64,000 nt of DNA from Pedobacter alluvionis (lineage in GTDB: Bacteria; Bacteroidota; Bacteroidia; Sphingobacteriales; Sphingobacteriaceae), in the NCBI RefSeq assembly GCF_003664035.1, contig NZ_RCCK01000010.1, forward strand, positions 1,612,001 to 1,676,000, read 5' to 3'. The translations under genes and the position numbers were made by a program. Every line of letters begins with the position of its first letter. Within the stretch, counting starts at the first letter, position 1. Positions 1 to 8,213 of the stretch are shown here, one piece after another. The notes under the pieces were generated by a model, which was given only the letters and a program-made list of their open reading frames with translations, was not told the DNA's origin and ran no database searches.

Positions 1-587
1 ATCATTTTGGGACCACCCAAATAAGCGATCTTCTGATGCCCTCTGTCTATTAAAAGCTTAGTAGCCTGGTAACATCCCTGGAAAGTATTGCACAATACTT
101 TGTGGCAGTTGAGGTTAAAACTAGGGTTCCGGGTATAATACACCACCGGAATGCCTATGTTTTCGAACTGGTTTAGGTGTGTAAAATCTTGTGTATGCTT
201 CGAAATAGCCACTATTAAGCCATCTACCCGGCTCCGCAATAACATATTTGCAGATTGAATCTCTTTTTCCAGTTCATCGTGAGATTGACTGATAATCACG
301 TTGTATCCATTTTGTGTGGCAAATTGCTCTATGCCATAAATACTCCTGGTAAAAAAGTGATCTAAAAGATTGGGTAAAATAACGCCAATAATGCGCGATC
401 TCTTTTCCTTTAAATTGATAGCTGATTTATTCGGCGTAAAATGAAAATCGCGGGCCATTTCCTGAACGCGCTGCCTGGTGTATGCATTTATAGTCGGGTA
501 GTTATTAAGGGCTTTTGATACTGTTGAAACTGACATCTTTAACTTATCAGCTAAGAATTTCAGTGTAACAGGGGTATTGTTCGTCAT
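1..587 (-). CDS. LacI-family transcriptional regulator (3' end cut by window edge)
   Basis: The first 195 codons of a LacI/GalR-type repressor are visible, read leftwards from the ATG at 587-585; the rest lies outside the window. The N-terminus has the LacI-type DNA-binding head: LKFLADKLKMSVSTVSKAL is the helix-turn-helix, followed by the hinge region. The periplasmic-binding-protein-like sugar domain begins around residue 60 (RIIGVILPNLLDHFFTRSI). It is divergent from the beta-glucuronidase operon at 840, and a perfect palindromic operator lies between the two. I infer that it represses that operon and probably itself until a glucuronide or hexuronate signal is bound. The effector cannot be read from sequence. 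Family assignment is firm; the regulatory target is inferred from position. Confidence 0.92.
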   Translation of the reverse strand, partial: MTNNTPVTLKFLADKLKMSVSTVSKALNNYPTINAYTRQRVQEMARDFHFTPNKSAINLKEKRSRIIGVILPNLLDHFFTRSIYGIEQFATQNGYNVIISQSHDELEKEIQSANMLLRSRVDGLIVAISKHTQDFTHLNQFENIGIPVVYYTRNPSFNLNCHKVLCNTFQGCYQATKLLIDRGHQKIAYLGGPKM

Positions 588-627
588 CTTTTCCAATCTC
601 AGTACATAATTAAGAAAAAAAGCAATT

Positions 628-645
628 ATTTCAAACGTTTGAAAT
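628..645. promoter_or_regulatory. Candidate LacI-type operator, perfect 18-bp palindrome
   Basis: ATTTCAAACGTTTGAAAT is a perfect palindrome with the central CG typical of LacI/GalR-family operators. It lies 40 bases upstream of the lacI-type start and about 195 bases upstream of the glucuronidase start, so it could control both divergent units. It is seen directly; binding is inferred. Confidence 0.7.
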
Positions 646-798
646 GTATTTTTGGTAGATTTTATGGCGTTTTGGCCTTTTTAAAACCATTTAATCTTTT
701 AAGCTTTTCTAAATTCGTTACCACAATATAAACCAGGCAAAAACAGAATATTGCTTAAATTTAGGCTAACGACAGAGAAACCGTCCGCAATTAATTGT

Positions 799-806
799 TA
801 GTTTTG
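799..806 (+). promoter_or_regulatory. Possible -7 box for the glucuronidase operon
   Basis: TAGTTTTG fits TAnnTTTG and lies 33 bases before the glucuronidase ATG. It is flanked by ATTAATTG and CAATTAAT, which are inverted repeats of each other. No good TTTG -33 element is seen at the usual spacing, so this is a weak call. Confidence 0.35.
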
Positions 807-839
807 AAACGATCAATTAATAATATTAAAACTTAAGTT

Positions 840-2669
840 ATGCTAAAAACAACCTATAGCGTATTTTTAATCTGCTTTTCGCTCCTTTCATCATTCAGTT
901 ACGGTCAGGTTACCGCTATACAGAATATTCAGGGTCGGAAAATCCAGAGTCTTAATGGTAAATGGAATTATATTATCGATCCTTATGAAAATGGTTATTA
1001 CGATTATCGTCATGATCCTTATGATCAGTCGAATACCGGATCCGGAGGTTTTTATGATGATAAAGTTCAGAAAGATAAGTCAGAGCTGATTGAGTATGAT
1101 TTCGATCATTCGCCTCAAATGAATGTTCCGGGTGATTGGAACTCGCAATCAGAAAAATTAGAGCTTTACGAGGGCAATGTTTGGCTTCGCAAAAAGTTTG
1201 ATGCAAAACCCGAAAAAGGGAAAAAGTATTTCGTTTACTTTGGTGCGGTAAATTACGAAGCCCATGTTTATCTTAACGGTAAAAAACTAGGAGTGCACAA
1301 AGGTGGATTTACACCCTTCCAGTTCGATGTAACCAATAATTTAAAAGCTGGCGAAAACTCCCTGGTGCTTAAAGTTGATAATATCCGTAAACAGGATGAA
1401 ATTCCAACTGTAAATACCGATTGGTGGAATTATGGTGGCATAACACGTGATGTTTTTTTAGCAGAATTTCCTGAGCATTTTATCAGTGATTACAAACTTC
1501 AGCTTGTTAAAGGAAATAATAATCTGTTAAGTTTTTCAGCAAAACTTGCCGACGCCACTGCCGGACAAGAAATTACGCTTTCTATCCCGGAGCTTAAGCT
1601 CGAAAAGAAATACAAAACAGATGGCGAAGGTAAAATTGCTGATGAGTTTACCTGGAACAATTTAAGCTTATGGTCGCCGGAAACACCAAAATTATATGCA
1701 GTAAATATTAAAACCGATAAAGAAGATATTAATGATAAAATTGGTTTCAGAACCATTCGGGTTGATGGCGATAGCATCCTGTTAAATGGTAAATCTGTTT
1801 TTTTAAGAGGAATATCACTACATGATGAAAACCCTCTTTTAGCCGGGCGTTTGCGCTCAGAAGGGGATATGCGGATGATGCTGCAATGGGCAAAAGACTT
1901 GAATTGTAACTACGTTCGCCTGGCACATTACCCGCATAACGAAGAGATGATTCGCCTTGCCGATGAAATGGGACTATTGGTTTGGGCCGAAGTGCCTGTT
2001 TACTGGACCATTAGCTGGACTAACCCGGCTACCTATGCCAATGCCAAAAAACAATTGACAGATTTAATTGTACGCGATAAAAACAGGGCAAGTGTAATCG
2101 TTTGGTCGATTGGGAATGAAACCCCGCTTAGCGATGCCCGTTTAAGTTTTATGAGCAATTTGGCAGAAACTGCCCGTGCCTTGGACGATACCCGTTTGGT
2201 AGCTGCCGCTTTAGAGGTACACCGCGAAGGGAATACGATCATTTTAAACGATCCTTTGGGCGAAAAAATTGATCTGGTTAGTTTTAATGAATACGCTGGT
2301 TGGTACTGGGGAGGTAATCCATCCGAAATTACCAAATACAATTTCGATATCAAATATAAAAAACCTGTGGTCGTGACTGAATTTGGTGGCGATGCACTGG
2401 GCGGATTCCACGCTGATGAAAATACCCGCTGGAGCGAAGAGTACCAGGAGGCATTGTATAAAAACCAGATTACCATGTTGAGCAAAATCGGTGCTTTACG
2501 CGGGATGACGCCATGGATTTTAACTGACTTCAGGTCACCAAGAAGACAACATCCAATTTATCAGAATTTCTGGAACCGTAAAGGATTGATCAGTGAAACA
2601 GGCAAGAAAAAGAAAGCCTTTTATGTACTGAAGGATTTTTACGACCAGATGCAGGTTAAATATAAATAA
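840..2669 (+). CDS. Secreted GH2 beta-glucuronidase
   Basis: A 609-residue glycoside hydrolase family 2 enzyme that would release glucuronic acid from glucuronides. It starts with a signal peptide (hydrophobic residues 7-20, likely cut near SYG-Q), so it acts in the periplasm or outside. The order is the GH2 one: jelly-roll sugar-binding domain, immunoglobulin-like domain, TIM barrel. The acid/base is E427 in WSIGNE and the nucleophile is E514 in VVTEFGGDALGGFH. This, with the following WSEEYQ, resembles UidA-type enzymes more than beta-galactosidases. Near the C-terminus N579-R-K581 forms the NxK motif known to contact the glucuronate carboxylate. The next two genes metabolise mannonate, which supports the glucuronide specificity. 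A beta-galactosidase label would be the main alternative. Confidence 0.85.
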   Translation: MLKTTYSVFLICFSLLSSFSYGQVTAIQNIQGRKIQSLNGKWNYIIDPYENGYYDYRHDPYDQSNTGSGGFYDDKVQKDKSELIEYDFDHSPQMNVPGDWNSQSEKLELYEGNVWLRKKFDAKPEKGKKYFVYFGAVNYEAHVYLNGKKLGVHKGGFTPFQFDVTNNLKAGENSLVLKVDNIRKQDEIPTVNTDWWNYGGITRDVFLAEFPEHFISDYKLQLVKGNNNLLSFSAKLADATAGQEITLSIPELKLEKKYKTDGEGKIADEFTWNNLSLWSPETPKLYAVNIKTDKEDINDKIGFRTIRVDGDSILLNGKSVFLRGISLHDENPLLAGRLRSEGDMRMMLQWAKDLNCNYVRLAHYPHNEEMIRLADEMGLLVWAEVPVYWTISWTNPATYANAKKQLTDLIVRDKNRASVIVWSIGNETPLSDARLSFMSNLAETARALDDTRLVAAALEVHREGNTIILNDPLGEKIDLVSFNEYAGWYWGGNPSEITKYNFDIKYKKPVVVTEFGGDALGGFHADENTRWSEEYQEALYKNQITMLSKIGALRGMTPWILTDFRSPRRQHPIYQNFWNRKGLISETGKKKKAFYVLKDFYDQMQVKYK

Positions 2670-2733
2670 TAGATGAACAACCGTAATCTTTTGATTCACG
2701 AAAGGATATAGAATAAATAAAAGAACTAATTAG

Positions 2734-3558
2734 ATGATAAAAGAAATAGAGAGTCTGTTTTCGTTAAGGAACAAGGTAGTAGTGGTTACTGGTGCTACAG
2801 GTGTTTTGGGTGAGGCTTTTGTAAATGGATTATGTGCCGCGGGTGCTGTAATCGTTGTGATTGGAAGAAACGAAGAGGCTGCAAAGCAAAGGGTTGCTGA
2901 TGTAACAAAAGAAGGTGGAAAAGCCATTTATATTATTGCTGATGTACTGAATGAACAGAACCTGCTCGATGCGAATGAAACCATTATCAAAGAATTTGGC
3001 CGTATAGATGCTCTGGTAAACGCCGCAGGTGGAAATGTGGCAGAAGCCGTGATCCAGCCTGGAAGTGATATTTTTGAACTTAATATTCCAGCCCTGAAAC
3101 AGGCATTTGACCTCAATTTATTTGGAACCATTTTGCCTACGCAGATTTTTGGTAAAGAAATCGCAAAAAATGGGGGAAGTATTGTGAATATTTCATCTGT
3201 TTCGGCTAACCAGGCCATTACACGCGTATTGGGTTACTCATTGGCCAAAACTTCAATAGATTGTTATACCAAATGGATGGCTGTAGAACTGGCCAACCGC
3301 TACCAGGATAAAATCAGGATCAACTCAATTGTTCCGGGCTTTTTTATCACCAACCAAAACAGGGCTTTACTCACCAATGCAGATGGTAGTTTAACCGCAA
3401 GAGGGCAGGCCATTATTTATAAAACACCATTTAAACGTTTCGGTGCTCCTGAAGAATTAATTGGTGCATTGGTATATTTACTAAGTGATGCCTCTAAATT
3501 TGTAAACGGCGAAAATATTAAAGTGGATGGTGGATTTACTGCATTCTCTGGCGTTTAA
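2734..3558 (+). CDS. SDR-family oxidoreductase, probable D-mannonate oxidoreductase (fructuronate reductase)
   Basis: A 274-residue short-chain dehydrogenase. It has a nucleotide-binding loop VTGATGVLGEAF near residue 20, NAAGG near residue 90, a catalytic Ser in NISSVS, the Tyr-x3-Lys pair in GYSLAK, and a C-terminal NGENIKVDGGFTAF. It most resembles the SDR type of UxuB (as in Bacillus YjmF), which interconverts D-fructuronate and D-mannonate with NAD(P)H; the E. coli UxuB is from an unrelated family. It sits 64 bases after the glucuronidase and 67 bases before mannonate dehydratase, the next enzyme of the pathway. I infer that it reduces fructuronate. The family is certain, the substrate comes from context. 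Confidence 0.8.
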   Translation: MIKEIESLFSLRNKVVVVTGATGVLGEAFVNGLCAAGAVIVVIGRNEEAAKQRVADVTKEGGKAIYIIADVLNEQNLLDANETIIKEFGRIDALVNAAGGNVAEAVIQPGSDIFELNIPALKQAFDLNLFGTILPTQIFGKEIAKNGGSIVNISSVSANQAITRVLGYSLAKTSIDCYTKWMAVELANRYQDKIRINSIVPGFFITNQNRALLTNADGSLTARGQAIIYKTPFKRFGAPEELIGALVYLLSDASKFVNGENIKVDGGFTAFSGV

Positions 3559-3625
3559 ATATCAGAGTAATGCTCCAACTATTATCGGTGTAATCATATA
3601 AATCAGTATAATCATATATTATATA

Positions 3626-4789
3626 ATGAAAAAATTAGAACAAACCTGGCGTTGGTATGGTCCAAACGATCCGGTTAGCTTACAAGACGTTAAACAGGCT
3701 GGCGCTACAGGCATTGTAACTGCATTGCATCATATTGCGCATGGCGAAGTTTGGCCATTGGAAGATATTCAGGAAAGAAAAGCCATTATTGAAGCTGCAG
3801 GTTTAACCTGGTCGGTTGTAGAAAGTGTTCCCGTACACGAAGCGATTAAAACGCGTAGGGCAGATGCCGGGCAGTATATCGAAAATTATAAAACCTCTTT
3901 GCGTAACCTTTCTGCCTGCGGAATTAAGATTGTATGTTATAATTTTATGCCGGTTTTAGACTGGACACGTACGCAACTGGACCTCGAAATGACCGATGGA
4001 TCGAAAGCGCTTTATTTTAACTGGATCGATCTGGCTATTTTTGATCTTTACATTTTAAAGAGAGAGAGTGCAGAAGCTGATTATTCGAAATCTATTTTGG
4101 ATCGTGCTGCAGCTAAATTTGCTACTTTATCAGAACAGGATTTGGTTGATCTCCGTATCAATGTATTAATGGGAATCCCTAACGAAAAAGAAATCGAACT
4201 GGAGACCCTGCGCAACAGTATTAATGAATACAAAGCCATTGGCACACAGGGCTTAAAAGAAAATCTGAAATTTTTCTTATCCGCTATTGCTGAGGTTTGC
4301 ACCGAGGAAGGCATCAAAATGACCATTCACCCGGACGATCCGCCTTATGCTATTTTAGGTTTGCCAAGGATAGCAAGTACACTGGAAGATTTTAATTACA
4401 TCATTAAAGAAGTAGACCAGGCATTTAACGGTGTTTGTTTCTGTACGGGTTCTTTGGGTGCCGGTATGGGTAATAATGCATTAGAAATCTTCAATGCGGT
4501 TAAAGAGCGGGTGTATTTTGCGCATTTGCGGAACGTCAAGAAAGATGAAGATGGTAGTTTTTACGAAGCAGATCATTTAGGTGGTGATGTAAACATGTAT
4601 GAAATCATGAAAGCATTAACAGAAGAGAATGCATTGCGCGATAAATCGATTCCTTTCCGTCCAGATCATGGTCACCAAATGTTGGATGATCTGGCAAAAG
4701 AAACCAATCCGGGTTATTCGGCTATTGGCAGGTTAAGAGGTTTGGCCGAACTGAGGGGCTTAGAAATCGGGGTTACAGGGAATTACTAA
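3626..4789 (+). CDS. uxuA: Mannonate dehydratase
   Basis: A 387-residue protein matching UxuA along its length. It dehydrates D-mannonate to 2-keto-3-deoxygluconate in the cytoplasm. Visible family marks are the N-terminal WRWYGPNDPVSL, the metal and active-site segments IHPDDPPY, CFCTGSLG and FAHLRN, and the C-terminal RPDHGHQMLDD. It is the last gene of the glucuronidase-SDR-uxuA unit. The uronate isomerase (uxaC) and the KDG kinase and aldolase needed to finish the pathway are not in the window, so the operon depends on genes elsewhere. The upstream AT-rich gap of 67 bases shows no terminator, so cotranscription is likely. Confidence 0.95.
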   Translation: MKKLEQTWRWYGPNDPVSLQDVKQAGATGIVTALHHIAHGEVWPLEDIQERKAIIEAAGLTWSVVESVPVHEAIKTRRADAGQYIENYKTSLRNLSACGIKIVCYNFMPVLDWTRTQLDLEMTDGSKALYFNWIDLAIFDLYILKRESAEADYSKSILDRAAAKFATLSEQDLVDLRINVLMGIPNEKEIELETLRNSINEYKAIGTQGLKENLKFFLSAIAEVCTEEGIKMTIHPDDPPYAILGLPRIASTLEDFNYIIKEVDQAFNGVCFCTGSLGAGMGNNALEIFNAVKERVYFAHLRNVKKDEDGSFYEADHLGGDVNMYEIMKALTEENALRDKSIPFRPDHGHQMLDDLAKETNPGYSAIGRLRGLAELRGLEIGVTGNY

Positions 4790-5210
4790 ACAAATTTCCT
4801 GGAGAAACACATTCTCGATCTATCCCCATTTTTTTGTCATCCTGAGGGATAATTTATTGGTGTAAAAATGAATATTAGTTACAGATGATTTTTTGTGCTA
4901 TGTGCCGGCGAGGAATTGTCATTGCAAGTAACCATCAGGTCAGTGGCCTGAAAAAAATAGGAATGACGTCCTGTACGCGCTTTCTAACGTATTATGTTTA
5001 AGATTTTGCATCCTGCAAAACTCATTGAGCTAAGATGTCTAAGGTGGTCGTAAAAATTAAAGATTATGAAGTTTAATTAACCACCTTAGACACCTAAGAA
5101 CATCTAATTCATTAAGTAATTCACACCATATAAACTTATATGGTCCTTAAATGTCTTATATGGTCAAAAAAATAACACTAAATATCAGTTGTTTAAATAA
5201 ACATCATTAT
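4790..5210. other. Intergenic region, degenerate repeats, no supported gene
   Basis: No convincing gene is seen. A fragment near 4911-4940 (GCGAGGAATTGTCATTGCAA) resembles the left edge of the palindromic repeat fully present at 58180. Around 5030-5160 there are low-complexity stretches (TTAGACACCTAAG and TATGGTC-like words). The apparent reading frame from 5280 to 5510 lies in the repeat that follows and has no codon-use or family support. Confidence 0.5.
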
Positions 5211-5344
5211 AAGGAGGCCTTTCAGCCGACAAAGCAATCTTACAACTATCGCTAGTAGCGAGCGCTTTAAGATTGCTTCGTGCCTCGCAATGATGATCTT
5301 TCTATTGGGGCTGTCAATAGTAGCGTAGTCCGAAGGATCTTTTT
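5211..5344. repeat. Palindromic intergenic repeat, copy 1
   Basis: A 134-base element with inverted arms AAGCAATCTTA (5232-5242) and TAAGATTGCTT (5268-5278), followed by a CCTCGCAATGATGA segment and a CTGTCAATAGTAGCG tail. A closely related copy in the same orientation lies at 58180-58324, where both inner and outer arms are intact. Copy 1 seems to have lost the left outer arm. It looks like a REP-type or small nonautonomous repeat. Confidence 0.75.
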
Positions 5345-5530
5345 AGCGTTTAATTTACCACAGATAAACACAGATTTATTTGTGCGTATTTTTGTAATAG
5401 TTGCGCTTGTATACGCCTTTCGCCAACCGCCAAACAATACCGTTTATCCTTATTATCCAGAAATACACCCCGATTGCCAAAATTTTAACTCACCTTTGCT
5501 TGTGGCTTGAAATTTGAGTCTCTTAAAATT

Positions 5531-5764
5531 ATGGAAAATAGCAATAATCCCAAGAAGAAGATCTTAACGCCTTCTGTTGTGCATGACGATTTACCAGAGG
5601 TTAAAAAGCCTGAGCATTTGAGGAAAGTACCGTTAGATCAAGATAGTGGATTGCCTGAAAATCCAGAAAGGAATTATCACCACGAAGAATTAAAGAGCAT
5701 AACCTCCAGTCATGACGAAATCCGGCATGCAGATGACGATATCTGGAACGGGGAAGACGCTTAA
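5531..5764 (+). CDS. Small hydrophilic hypothetical protein
   Basis: A 77-residue charged protein that I do not recognise. I start it at the ATG at 5531 (MENSNNPKKK) rather than the upstream ATG at 5507, because the extra eight residues add nothing and the later start has a more typical charged N-terminus. It has no signal peptide or membrane segment, and is rich in Glu, Asp, His and Pro (NYHHEELKS, DDDIWNGEDA at the end). It lies between the palindromic repeat and the tRNA, with no operon partner. Codon use looks like the neighbours, so I consider it a real but uncharacterised gene. Confidence 0.6.
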   Translation: MENSNNPKKKILTPSVVHDDLPEVKKPEHLRKVPLDQDSGLPENPERNYHHEELKSITSSHDEIRHADDDIWNGEDA

Positions 5765-5944
5765 ATTAAAATTCTAATCATTTTTAGCTAACTTATTCCG
5801 ATCTTTTAGCCGGGAATACGGTGTTTAATGTTGTTTTTTGTGAGCAGAATTAAAATTTATTTAGCCTAAATTAAATTTTAATTGCTTCGCTCTTAATTAC
5901 TTATTTGAATTGAGAAAAGCAGCTTCTAAATAGTTTAAAATATA

Positions 5945-5976
5945 TTTTTACATATTAAATAGAACTTCTATATTTG
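5945..5976 (+). promoter_or_regulatory. Promoter of the tRNA-Arg gene
   Basis: TATATTTG at 5969-5976 is a full match to the Bacteroidota -7 consensus. A TTTT at 5945-5948 sits 20 bases upstream as a near match to the -33 TTTG. Transcription would begin about 10 bases before the tRNA. Confidence 0.6.
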
Positions 5977-5994
5977 CAGCTCATTAAAAAATGA

Positions 5995-6068
5995 GCCTCG
6001 GTAGCTCAGCTGGATAGAGCGTCGGTTTTCTAAACCGAGGGTCAGGGGTTCGAGTCCCTTCCGGGGTA
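5995..6068 (+). tRNA. tRNA-Arg (anticodon UCU)
   Basis: A full cloverleaf can be drawn. The acceptor GCCTCGG pairs with CCGGGGT (two G-U pairs). The D-arm contains AGCTGGATA. The anticodon stem TCGGT/ACCGA encloses the loop TTTCTAA with anticodon TCT at 6029-6031, which reads AGA. The T-arm has the TTCGAGT loop. The discriminator is A at 6068 and CCA is not encoded. A -7 box lies just upstream and a hairpin terminator just downstream, so it is a single-gene transcript. Confidence 0.95.
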
Positions 6069-6074
6069 CGTTTG

Positions 6075-6108
6075 AAGGCTTCTAGTTAAAAACTGGAAGC
6101 CTTTTTTT
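6075..6108 (+). terminator. Rho-independent terminator after tRNA-Arg
   Basis: A hairpin AAGGCTTC.AGTT / AACT.GAAGCCTT with an A-rich loop is followed by a run of seven T. It starts 6 bases after the tRNA 3' end. Confidence 0.85.
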
Positions 6109-6191
6109 ATTTCATTTATATACTTCTTTAAGTTGGGTCAAGTAGAAGAGTATCAATTGATAATTTCTAATCAACCTGAATTTTTGCGTAT

Positions 6192-6923
6192 TTACATATC
6201 TAAACCATCATATGCAGATTTTTCCCAACTCTTAAGCTCTTTGGCTGTTAAATAACTTGATCTTATGTCTTTCTTACCATGGGTTTTTGCAAGAGGCCTC
6301 AAAGCTTTTGATTGATCAGTTTCATATCCATCATCATCAACGTTTCCGTCAAAAGCAGCACCCAAACTTCTATTCCTTGATGGATCTCCAGGCCTTAAAT
6401 TAAAAGGACTATTGTTTAATGCTTTAATCAGAGAACTTTCATCGGTTATGTCTTTCACATCATTATAGTAGCCTTTGAAGCCTTTTTTGTATTTGCCAAA
6501 ATCACGTTCAGGAATGGTTACTTTTTTTATAACCTGCTTAATAAGAAAATGGTCTTTGCTGGTCACAATCGTCTTAATATCTTTTAAAGAAAGCCTATGA
6601 GCCATATCGTATTTCTTGGCTTTTACATGACCATTGCCGGTTTTCCTGATTTTTGCTGCAGGACCGGAAAATGATGGTCTGCCTCGGCCAAATTGTATAA
6701 CATTAGAAGAAGTTTGGTTACTTTTTGTATTGTTCTCGAAGGTTTTGAACTGGATGGCTTCGTAGCGATTATTTAACGTCTCCTGAAATTGCCGCTGTGC
6801 AACAGCCTTTGTTCTATTATCTACAAATTGTGAAACTGCTTTCTGCTGGTAGTTTTTCTGTGAATAAGTATGATTAGAAGTTTTACTTTCGTTATCTGTT
6901 TTTTGTTTAGCGTAAGTGTTCAT
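6192..6923 (-). CDS. Orphan toxin-like protein with VDNR/AQR leader
   Basis: A 243-residue, Lys- and Asn-rich protein without signal peptide or membrane segment. Residues 33-47 (FVDNRTKAVAQRQFQ) and the VIQFGR at 75-80 resemble the VDNRPEA.AQRKLQ leader and VIQ words that I associate, from memory, with large Bacteroidota proteins carrying DUF4157 and effector or toxin domains. The DUF4157 HExxH domain is missing here. The remainder (about 95-243) looks like a compact C-terminal domain, with AHRLSLKDI at 108-116 and NLRPGDPSRNRSLGAAFDGN at 175-194. The isolated His and Asn-rich motif suggest an HNH/treble-clef-like nuclease, but I cannot confirm this. No immunity gene or secretion cluster adjoins it. 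It could be a stand-alone effector or a displaced toxin tip. Confidence 0.6.
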   Translation of the reverse strand: MNTYAKQKTDNESKTSNHTYSQKNYQQKAVSQFVDNRTKAVAQRQFQETLNNRYEAIQFKTFENNTKSNQTSSNVIQFGRGRPSFSGPAAKIRKTGNGHVKAKKYDMAHRLSLKDIKTIVTSKDHFLIKQVIKKVTIPERDFGKYKKGFKGYYNDVKDITDESSLIKALNNSPFNLRPGDPSRNRSLGAAFDGNVDDDGYETDQSKALRPLAKTHGKKDIRSSYLTAKELKSWEKSAYDGLDM

Positions 6924-7316
6924 ATTTGAGATAGCGTAATATGTTAAATCGACAAAAACTTTTTTTAACTTTAGATAAGACTAATATAGTTATTAAAATG
7001 TCAAGTGTGTTTATGCTTTAACACTTATTTGCCAAATTTTCCCTGACCCCGTTTGAGGAAAGGATTGGTTTAGGAATTATGATCACTACCTTACCATGTG
7101 TGCATATCTGAGTATTTTCAAGGTATTTCAGCTAATAGTCAGCTTGATAGCGGGGGGGGAGAGGAGATTCGTTTAGAACACTCATTGCAACTTTATTCCG
7201 AATGTCATTTCGGCTTATACTTCATTTTAGATGAATTGTGGTGTTTATGCAATGCCCATTTTTATATAGTTAAATCTAAAATCACCTGGATTTATACCTC
7301 CTCGAATATGTGTTGG
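6924..7316. other. Intergenic region, no supported gene
   Basis: This gap between the toxin-like gene and the AraC regulator holds no supported gene. It includes an unusual run of eight G near 7152-7159. A short frame around 7030-7110 reads like a coding remnant (FEERIGLGIM), but it is too short to assign. Frames that run rightwards into 7544 are antisense to the AraC gene. Confidence 0.5.
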
Positions 7317-8204
7317 TTAGTTAAAAGCCTGACGAAATTCCAGCGGCGACGAATTCGTTTTCTTTTTGAAAAGCGTACTAAAAGATTGCGGGTGCTCAAA
7401 GCCCAGCGCATACGCAATCTCGCTAACCGAGAGGCTGGTTGTGGAAAGTTTTTCCTTGGCTTTTGCGATCAGTTTTTCATGGATATGCTGCTGTGTATTC
7501 TGCCCGGTGTGAACCCGGAGCAGGTCACTCAGGTAGTTCGGTGAAAGGTTCATTTGCTCTGCAATAAATTGTACCGTGAGCAAAACCTGTACGTCGTTGT
7601 TAAAATAATCATCGATCAACTGCTCGAACCTGGTTAGTAGTGCTGAATTATTATTCTTGCGGGTCAAAAACTGCCGCTCATAAAAACGGTTGGAGTATTT
7701 TAACAGGCTCTCGATCTGCGTGAGAATGATCTCTTGGGTATATTTATCGATATGCTGGCACTCCTTGTCGATTTTATGCAGGATAGTGATGAGGTCATCT
7801 TCTTCTTCGGCAGACAGATGCAGCGCTTCGTTAACCGCATAATCGAAAAAACCGTAGTGGTTAATCGTATGGGCCAGGGGATGCTGTAGCAGGAAGTCCG
7901 GGTGAAAGATGAGGAGGTAACCAGACCCGCATTCCATATTTTGCAGGTCCAGTTGTTGTACCTGGTTAGGTGCAGTAAAACTCAATACTCCTTTATCGTA
8001 ATCGTAATGTTGCTGTCCGTACCTGATCTTGCCTTTGGCTTCACGTTTGAGTGCCACGCAATAGAAGCGGTTAACGAAACCTTTCCAGATCTCGTCTTCC
8101 AAAAAGACACTTTCCGCCAGATTGATCACGCTGACCAGCGGGTGGCGAGGTTCTGGTAAGGATAGCAAACGGTGAAATTCTGATATTGAGTTAATGGAGT
8201 TCAT
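7317..8204 (-). CDS. AraC-family transcriptional regulator
   Basis: A 295-residue regulator with a cupin-like N-terminal sensing region (about 20-180) and a C-terminal AraC/XylS double helix-turn-helix (about 200-293). The C-terminus shows the family marks: FIAEQMNLSPNYLSDLLR for the first helix-turn-helix and VSEIAYALGFEHPQSFSTLF for the second, followed by SPLEFRQ. Its ATG is 9 bases after the stop of the aldo/keto reductase, on the same strand, so the two are probably one transcript with the reductase first. I infer that it controls that reductase or a related stress or metabolic response. The signal is unknown. Confidence 0.9.
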   Translation of the reverse strand: MNSINSISEFHRLLSLPEPRHPLVSVINLAESVFLEDEIWKGFVNRFYCVALKREAKGKIRYGQQHYDYDKGVLSFTAPNQVQQLDLQNMECGSGYLLIFHPDFLLQHPLAHTINHYGFFDYAVNEALHLSAEEEDDLITILHKIDKECQHIDKYTQEIILTQIESLLKYSNRFYERQFLTRKNNNSALLTRFEQLIDDYFNNDVQVLLTVQFIAEQMNLSPNYLSDLLRVHTGQNTQQHIHEKLIAKAKEKLSTTSLSVSEIAYALGFEHPQSFSTLFKKKTNSSPLEFRQAFN

Positions 8205-8213
8205 AAAACAAAT

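Noticed and set aside
5280..5510. A 76-residue open frame on the plus strand
   Set aside because: It begins inside the palindromic repeat and its sequence follows the repeat tail. No family or codon support is seen.
7152..7159. Run of eight G in an AT-rich gap
   Set aside because: A homopolymer alone is weak evidence for phase variation, as no gene reads through it.
7098..7544. A 148-residue rightward frame
   Set aside because: Most of it is antisense to the AraC regulator; the remainder lies in the empty gap and has no family signal.
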